Below, piece after piece: positions 59,237 through 64,000 of a stretch of DNA of 64,000 nucleotides. The position numbers and the translations under genes were made by a program. Origin of the DNA: Clostridia bacterium (GTDB taxonomy: Bacteria; Bacillota; Clostridia; Christensenellales; CAG-138); contig JAFWOT010000012.1 of assembly GCA_017509785.1 (NCBI GenBank), positions 567,476-631,475 on the forward strand. Reading direction: 5' to 3'. Position 1 is the first letter of the stretch. Each line of letters opens with the position of its first letter. The notes beneath the pieces are model-generated. The model ran no database searches. It was not told where the DNA came from and worked only from the letters and a program-made list of their open reading frames with translations.

Positions 59237-60361
59237 ATGAAACGATGGATCGACGATAATTTCAATGAGCATCTGGAGCTTTTAAAGACGCTTGCGGCTA
59301 TACCCGCGCCCTCGCACCATGAGGACGAGCGGGCGGAGTTCGTGCTCCGCTTCGCAAAGGGGCTCGGCTTTGACGGAGCTTATATCGACGAAGCGAAGAA
59401 CGCGATAGTCCCCATCGGGGATACCGAAGGCGGTGGGATAACGGCATACCTCGCGCATCTGGACGTGGTGTTCCCCGATACCTCTCCCCTGCCCGTCCGC
59501 GAGGAGGGCGGCCGCCTTTACGCGCCCGGCATAGGGGATAATTCCGCCGACGCCGCGGCGATGCTGACGATGCTCCGCTATATAAAGGAAAAAGGCCTTT
59601 CAGCCCGGGAGCCCGTGCTCTTCGTTTTCAACTCCTGCGAGGAGGGGCTCGGCAACCTCAAGGGCGTGCGCCGGCTGATGAAGGACTTTACGGGCAGGAT
59701 ACGCCGGGTCGTCTGCTTCGACTGCTCGCTTGACGGAGGGATAGTCGCCAAAGCCGTCGGCTCGGAGAGGTGGCGCGTTACCTGCACGACGCGCGGCGGG
59801 CATTCGTTCAGCGCTTTCGGGAACCCCAACGCCATTCGGCACACGGCAAAGCTCATAGAGTCGCTCTACGGGCAGGACGTCCCGAAGAACGGGGATTCCG
59901 TCACGACCTACAACGTCGGAACTATCGCCGGCGGCACCTCCGTCAACACGATAGCGCAGAGCTGCGGGATGCTCTATGAATACCGCTCCACCGACAGGGG
60001 ATGCCTCGCCGCGATGCGGGAGAGCTTTCATTCCCTCCTCCGCGCGGCGGACTGCCCCGACGCGCGTTTCGAGGCGGAGCTCATAGGCGAGCGCCCCTGC
60101 GGGGGCGAGGTCGACGGGGAGGCGCTTCGCGGCCTTCTCGAATGCTGCTCCGAGGCTATATCCGCGGAAACGGGAGCTGTTCCCGCCCTCACCGCGGGCT
60201 CCACGGACGCGAACGTGCCGCTCTCCCTCGGGATACCCGCGGCGGCATTCGGGCTCTTTATAGGGCGCGGCGCGCACACGCGTGAGGAATGGCTCGATAT
60301 AGAGTCGCTCAAAACGGGGCTGTGCGTGGGATTGCGGACGGTGCTCCCGCATTTTGAATAG
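59237..60361 (+). CDS. M20 family zinc peptidase / deacylase
   Basis: A 374-residue cocatalytic zinc hydrolase. First ligands are His and Asp in AYLAHLDVVFPD, then the bridging Asp in GIGDNSADAAA, Glu-Glu in NSCEEGLGN and the Asp of FDCSLDGG; the lid domain has TTRGGHSFSAFGNPNA. The substrate could be di- or tripeptides or an acylated amino acid. The ATG at 59237 follows AGAGAGG at 8 bases; the GTG at 59228 is too near that site. It stands alone between the purC promoter and a bidirectional terminator. Confidence 0.88.
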   Translation: MKRWIDDNFNEHLELLKTLAAIPAPSHHEDERAEFVLRFAKGLGFDGAYIDEAKNAIVPIGDTEGGGITAYLAHLDVVFPDTSPLPVREEGGRLYAPGIGDNSADAAAMLTMLRYIKEKGLSAREPVLFVFNSCEEGLGNLKGVRRLMKDFTGRIRRVVCFDCSLDGGIVAKAVGSERWRVTCTTRGGHSFSAFGNPNAIRHTAKLIESLYGQDVPKNGDSVTTYNVGTIAGGTSVNTIAQSCGMLYEYRSTDRGCLAAMRESFHSLLRAADCPDARFEAELIGERPCGGEVDGEALRGLLECCSEAISAETGAVPALTAGSTDANVPLSLGIPAAAFGLFIGRGAHTREEWLDIESLKTGLCVGLRTVLPHFE

Positions 60362-60376
60362 AGTATCGGGCAAACG

Positions 60377-60406
60377 AAAGCCCGCCTCGAAACCGGGGCG
60401 GGCTTT
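60377..60406. terminator. Bidirectional terminator
   Basis: AAAGCCCGCC (60377-60386) pairs with GGCGGGCTTT (60397-60406), with A/T-rich ends in both directions, between convergent genes. Confidence 0.88.
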
Positions 60407-60415
60407 ATAATACGT

Positions 60416-61861
60416 TCAGCCGTCGAGCCCGAGCTCCAGCCGCAGACAGGGGATCAGGTTCTCATCCCATGGGACGCCGTAACTCGAGAACGGGTCCGCG
60501 GCGGGAGTCAGCGTGACGCTCTCGCCGGGCAGATCGTAGTATGAGAGAATGAGCTTCAGATCCTTTATCGAGGAGACCCTGCAATTGCCGTTCAAGGCTT
60601 CCATCAGTTCCGGAAACTCACGCGGCCGCATCGGCCCGGGAAGTATTACGAAGTTCATGCTCGCGGGGGCATTGCAGAGAACGAGCACCTCGAGCCCTTG
60701 CTCCGTGTCCACATCGAAGAGCTCCGGATGAAGCCTTTGAAGCTCCGCAAGCCTCGTTTCGGGATCCGACGAGGTATGGTTCGTCAGCTCCTCGGCCATC
60801 AGCGCCGAGTATACCTCGTATGAGAACAGCTTCTCCTCCCCCGAGGGGATCGCGTAAAATGAGGCGAGGCACTTATCCGGCACGCCGATAAGACGGAGCA
60901 CGGCTCTTGCTTCGGAGGCGGAAAGGCCGTTTTCGTCGATGAGGGTGCGGAGCTCCTCCTCCGATTTGTCGTCACCGACGAGATCCGGCGGGGCGATATG
61001 GTATCGGAACCCGCCGCTCCTCATGCCGTATACCGTGACGAAGCGCCCGGTCGATCCCGTATCGGACGAATAGATCCAGCTTAGATCCGTGCGGAGTCCC
61101 GCCAGCATCGCCTCTTCCGGGACGTTGATATCCACCCAGAACCCGGTCGGCTCCATACCGTTGAGGAAAAGCCTGTACTCGCCCTCCTCAAGGCCGCCGT
61201 AAGCTTCAAGCGAATAGGTCATCAAGGTGAAGCTGTGGGGCATAAGCACGTCCTCCACGAGATCGAAGCAGAGATCCTTCGCGTGGACCGGCTCGAATCC
61301 GCCGTCCTCGTATCTGTAAAGGCAGAACTCGCTCCCGAACGGGAAGGGCTCGTCGCCTGAGTTATCCCATACGACGGTGACTGAATTATGCTCGCCGAAT
61401 TCCGTCCCCGAGACGCCGACCCTGACCAGCGGATCGGTGGAGAATCCCGAGGCTCCCTCAACGCGGAAGGGGATATCCGTTTCAATACCGAGTATATCGT
61501 TCATGCCGAACCACTCGCTGTAAGAGAGGCTGAGCATCCGCTTCCCGTTCGCGTCGGAGAAGGAACGGGCTTCCGGCGAATAGAAGTACGCCGCGCCGTC
61601 GGCGGTGAATGTAAAGGGGTATCGCTCCGTCTGTTCCGCTTCGAACCATCTTTCCGATGCGAGGAGCTTTAAAATATAGGCTCCGTCGTTTTGGGAGACG
61701 GGGATCTCCCGCTCGCGTCCGTCGGATCCGGTCTCCACGCAGAGGACGTCGGCCGGGGTCTCCTTTTCCTTTCGCGTCAAAAGGAAAACCGCCGCCGCCG
61801 CGCCGGCGAGGAGCAGCGCGGCGATCATCCAAAATGCGGGTTTATTGAATATCCTGCGCAT
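60416..61861 (-). CDS. Membrane-anchored protein with Ig-like domain, unknown function
   Basis: A 481-residue protein with a basic start and one membrane helix (about 9-28, FWMIAALLLAGAAAAVFLLT), then an extracytoplasmic part. One segment (about residues 135-240, VRVGVSGTEFGEHNSVTVVW to FRLFLNGMEPTG) resembles Big_7-type Ig domains (SGTEF..NSVTVVWDNSGDEPF, GEEYRLFL-like end). The C-terminal 200 residues show no known motif. The start at 61861 follows GAGGA. It comes 10 bases after a lipoprotein gene and probably belongs to the plsX transcript. Confidence 0.75.
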   Translation of the reverse strand: MRRIFNKPAFWMIAALLLAGAAAAVFLLTRKEKETPADVLCVETGSDGREREIPVSQNDGAYILKLLASERWFEAEQTERYPFTFTADGAAYFYSPEARSFSDANGKRMLSLSYSEWFGMNDILGIETDIPFRVEGASGFSTDPLVRVGVSGTEFGEHNSVTVVWDNSGDEPFPFGSEFCLYRYEDGGFEPVHAKDLCFDLVEDVLMPHSFTLMTYSLEAYGGLEEGEYRLFLNGMEPTGFWVDINVPEEAMLAGLRTDLSWIYSSDTGSTGRFVTVYGMRSGGFRYHIAPPDLVGDDKSEEELRTLIDENGLSASEARAVLRLIGVPDKCLASFYAIPSGEEKLFSYEVYSALMAEELTNHTSSDPETRLAELQRLHPELFDVDTEQGLEVLVLCNAPASMNFVILPGPMRPREFPELMEALNGNCRVSSIKDLKLILSYYDLPGESVTLTPAADPFSSYGVPWDENLIPCLRLELGLDG

Positions 61862-61871
61862 AGATCGTTCC

Positions 61872-62324
61872 TCAGTCTGTCTCCGTCGGGATGAGATCGA
61901 ATTCCCGCTGTACACGGAAGACTTCGAAGCCCTCCTTCCCGTTCGCGGCGCGCCACTGCATTATTATGCTGAAGACCTCGCCGCCGATCTCCGTCCGGTA
62001 CTCGCCGTAATATACGGTGCTGCTCCCGAAGCCGACGTTCTTTGACGCGTTATACTGCCGAAGCTCGAGCTCCGGGCTCTCCGTTACGGGGAAGAGCCCG
62101 CAGAGCTCCGCGAACCTGTCGGCGAAGCCCTCGCCGCCGCTTCCCGGATACAGGAGCTTTGACGCGCCCTCCTCGTCGCGGGCGATAATGCATGAGAACA
62201 TCTCCTCCGCCTTTCCCTCGAGAAGGGAGCTGTCGAACAGCTTGGCGCAGCCCGGTGTGAGCGTCAGCGAAAGCGCCGCCAACAGCAGGCAGACGAAGCA
62301 TTTCAATGATTTGGGTCCGCGCAT
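61872..62324 (-). CDS. Small lipoprotein of unknown function
   Basis: A 150-residue lipoprotein with signal peptide (CFVCLLLAALSLTLTPG) and lipobox Cys, followed by a domain with a helical start (KAEEMFSCIIARDEEGASKLL) and beta-rich end (GEYRTEIGGEVFSIIMQWRA). It resembles DUF5104/NTF2-like small lipoproteins of clostridia in pattern only. The start at 62324 follows AAGGAGGAG; the longer frame overlaps plsX. It lies between plsX and the Ig-domain protein. Confidence 0.75.
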   Translation of the reverse strand: MRGPKSLKCFVCLLLAALSLTLTPGCAKLFDSSLLEGKAEEMFSCIIARDEEGASKLLYPGSGGEGFADRFAELCGLFPVTESPELELRQYNASKNVGFGSSTVYYGEYRTEIGGEVFSIIMQWRAANGKEGFEVFRVQREFDLIPTETD

Positions 62325-62386
62325 TGTCTCCTCCTTTTTCGCCGGATCACGCCCGGCTTTTTGATATCTCCCGATAGATCGCGGCC

Positions 62387-63406
62387 TCAATCGGCCGTGA
62401 AGCGTGAGAGCTCCGCGACGCTTTCGCGGATGCGCTTGTTGACGGAAGCCGCCTGCATCCGATACGCCTGTTCGATGCATTTTTCGACCGATACGGCGTT
62501 GGATGAGCCGTGCCCCTTGACGACGATCTTCCTGCACCCGAGCAGGACGCTGCCGCCGTAATTGCGGTAGTCCATGAAGTCCTTCTCGTCGGCGAACATC
62601 CGCTTCATGAGAAGCGCGCCGAGCTTATAGATCGTCTTTGAGAATATGTCCTTTTTCAGCTTCTTCAGAAGCTCCATCGCGGTGCCCTCGGTCGTCTTTA
62701 TGAGCACGTTGCCGCTGAACCCGTCGCAGACGACGAGATCGTAGTTCCCGGAGAGGAAGTCGCGGCTCTCCATGTTGCCGACGAAATTCACGCTTTCGAG
62801 CGAGCTCAAAAGCGGGAACGCCGCCTTTCTAAGCTCGTCGCCCTTCGTTTCCTCAACGCCGACGTTGAGGAGCGCTGTCCGCGGGCTCTTCACGCCCATG
62901 GACTCCATGTATAGGCTGCCCATCACGGCAAACTGGCAGAGCATGAGCGGGGTCACTTCCACGTTGGCGCCGCTGTCGCACACGCCGACGACGCCGCCCG
63001 CCATCGTGGGCAGTATCGGGCAGAACGCGGGGCGTTTGACCCCCGGGATGCGGCCGAGACGAAGCGTCGCCGCGGCAACGAGCGCGCCGGTCGAGCCCGT
63101 CGTGACCATGCCGTGAACGGTCCCGTCCGTGCGGAGGAGCTCCACGGCCTTCATAAGGGAGCTCTCCTTCTTCTGCCTGACGGCGACGGTAGGAGTCTCG
63201 TCGCAGCCGATGACCTCCGGCGCGTGGAGAACGGAGAGGCGCGCTCTGTCGTACGCCCTGCCTTCGAGCTTTTTCGATACGATCCCCTCGTCGCCCGAAA
63301 GCACGAGCTCGAGATCCGCGTATTTTTCGAGCGCCGCGAGCGCTCCGTCTATATTGGCTTCGGGGCTCTTGTCGCCGCCGAAGCAGTCGATGATGAGTTT
63401 TATCAT
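62387..63406 (-). CDS. plsX: Phosphate acyltransferase, phospholipid synthesis
   Basis: A 339-residue peripheral membrane enzyme. PlsX turns acyl-ACP and phosphate into acyl-phosphate, the donor for PlsY in phosphatidic acid synthesis. IDCFGGDKSPEANIDGA, MVTTGSTGALVAAA, LLNVGVEETKGDE and VVCDGFSGNVLIKTTEG are family blocks. AAGGA lies before the ATG. The usual neighbours rpmF, fabH and acpP are not adjacent; instead two surface-protein genes follow. Confidence 0.96.
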   Translation of the reverse strand: MIKLIIDCFGGDKSPEANIDGALAALEKYADLELVLSGDEGIVSKKLEGRAYDRARLSVLHAPEVIGCDETPTVAVRQKKESSLMKAVELLRTDGTVHGMVTTGSTGALVAAATLRLGRIPGVKRPAFCPILPTMAGGVVGVCDSGANVEVTPLMLCQFAVMGSLYMESMGVKSPRTALLNVGVEETKGDELRKAAFPLLSSLESVNFVGNMESRDFLSGNYDLVVCDGFSGNVLIKTTEGTAMELLKKLKKDIFSKTIYKLGALLMKRMFADEKDFMDYRNYGGSVLLGCRKIVVKGHGSSNAVSVEKCIEQAYRMQAASVNKRIRESVAELSRFTAD

Positions 63407-63459
63407 GGTGGGTTCCTTTTAATGAGTTATGAGCTCCGAGAGGAATAAGTATCTCTCCC

Positions 63460-63502
63460 TCTCCCCGAAGGGATATCGAGCGGCGCGAGGCGCATATCGA
63501 TG
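63460..63502. repeat. 43-base direct repeat, copy 1
   Basis: TCTCCCCGAAGGGATATCGA ... CATATCGATG is identical to 63585-63627. Further matching bases follow each copy (GAATCGTTGACGATTCCCC against GAATCGTTGTCGATCGATCC), so the whole unit is about 125 bases and occurs twice in tandem in the 326-base gap before plsX. Confidence 0.9.
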
Positions 63503-63584
63503 CATTTTTCAGAGTTCCGAATCGTTGACGATTCCCCGTTATTGGCTCGTCCCTCATCCGTCAGCTAACGCTGACACCTTCCCT

Positions 63585-63627
63585 TCTCCCCGAAGGGATA
63601 TCGAGCGGCGCGAGGCGCATATCGATG
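63585..63627. repeat. 43-base direct repeat, copy 2
   Basis: Identical to 63460-63502. Just before it lies a small hairpin TCAGC-TAAC-GCTGA (63561-63574) within CCCTCATCCGTCAGC, a motif that looks like those of interspersed intergenic repeats in gut Clostridia (from memory, not checked). The rest of the gap to 63732 holds an AT-rich element and no gene. Confidence 0.9.
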
Positions 63628-63732
63628 AAATAATTACGCGGTCAGAATCGTTGTCGATCGATCCCCCGTCATTTCCACAAGGGAGGCTTTCATCACAATT
63701 GCAAATTGCTGATCGCTGATTTATCAAGCGTC

Positions 63733-64000
63733 TTACAGCTTCTTAACGTACGACCTTCTCCTCTTATGCTTGACCTCTTTGAAGCGTTTCCACTGGTTCT
63801 GGATCATGAGGTTATCCTCGAGGTTGAGGTTCGTTTCGGCGTATTCGACGCCGGGAGCGCGGAGCATGCGTTCGAGCTCGGCGGAGATCGCGACGGAGAC
63901 GCCGCGCATCGCCCACGCGGGGTCGACGCCTATGAGCCCGAGGTCGATTATCTTCGGGTGCTTTATCGCCCACAGCACGCGGACTATCGCCGCGGGGGTC
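63733..64000 (-). CDS. C-terminal part of a GNAT-like protein (runs off the right edge)
   Basis: Eighty-eight codons of the 3' end are present; the start lies beyond 64000. The sequence (LWAIKHPKIIDLGLIGVDPA, then AETNLNLEDNLMIQNQWKRF and HKRRRSYVKKL) recalls the end of a family of clostridial proteins with an acetyltransferase-type fold, in which E-T-N-x-x-L-E-x-N-x-x-x-Q-x-x-W and a basic HKRRR tail are usual. The assignment is from memory of that pattern. Confidence 0.6.
   Translation of the reverse strand, partial: TPAAIVRVLWAIKHPKIIDLGLIGVDPAWAMRGVSVAISAELERMLRAPGVEYAETNLNLEDNLMIQNQWKRFKEVKHKRRRSYVKKL

Overview
The window looks like chromosome of an anaerobic, spore-forming Firmicute of class Clostridia, probably from a gut or similar fermentative habitat. 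The evidence is direct: a SpoIIP sporulation amidase, a complete lysine-to-butyrate fermentation operon with adenosylcobalamin-, PLP- and radical-SAM enzymes, clostridial-type one-chain PurL and split PurH functions, a CD1247-type protein after efp, and a dockerin-bearing secreted protease. Coding DNA is GC-rich with many ATA and AGG codons; SD sites are strong (GGAGG) and promoters are close to the sigma-A consensus (TTGACA-17-TATAAT). The species cannot be named from this stretch.

Layout. 1-16.8 kb: an MFS transporter (cut by the edge), a secreted clan-CD cysteine protease with Ig-like, InlB-like and dockerin modules, a fused ABC ATPase-permease, an NAD-salvage operon (ferredoxin-like protein, pncA, pncB), a polyprenyl-phosphate-type glycosyltransferase, spoIIP, the pepP-efp-CD1247 cluster, a DUF3795-nitrilase fusion, and a two-gene UDP-HexNAc uronate pathway. 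16.9-28.4 kb: a MATE exporter, then the purine operon purE-M-N-O-H'-D-L-folD on the minus strand. 28.5-44.7 kb: mixed housekeeping and accessory genes: a beta-helix lipoprotein, a DUF45 metallopeptidase, a methyltransferase, a HerA-like ATPase with a NERD protein, an ECF sigma/anti-sigma pair, a second MATE exporter, a PAS/membrane-protein operon, htpG, a Y-family polymerase with a YolD-like partner, and a decayed coding stretch. 44.7-51.8 kb: the lysine fermentation operon kal-kce-kdd-lipoprotein-kamA-kamD-kamE, led by a lysine riboswitch. 51.9-64 kb: an unknown membrane protein, a VanY-like carboxypeptidase, the second purine operon purC-A-B-F, an M20 peptidase, plsX with two surface-protein genes, an intergenic repeat and the end of a further gene.

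How the genes work together. The two minus-strand purine operons hold all de novo steps from PRPP to IMP except PurK, plus PurA toward AMP. The usual bifunctional PurH is replaced by a stand-alone AICAR transformylase and a PurO-like IMP cyclohydrolase, and folD supplies one-carbon units in the same transcript. The lysine operon converts lysine through beta-lysine, 3,5-diaminohexanoate and 3-keto-5-aminohexanoate to crotonyl-CoA; its leader carries an L-box whose P1 3' strand is also the 5' arm of the terminator, which predicts activation by lysine. The purC leader holds a different structured element that I could not assign to a known class.

Recurring regulatory layouts include two promoters whose -10 lies inside the terminator hairpin of the preceding transcript (before the second MATE gene and before the VanY-like gene) and two promoters placed so that transcripts should start at the start codon (DUF45 gene and Y-family polymerase). 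No tRNA, rRNA, CRISPR array, insertion sequence or prophage was seen.
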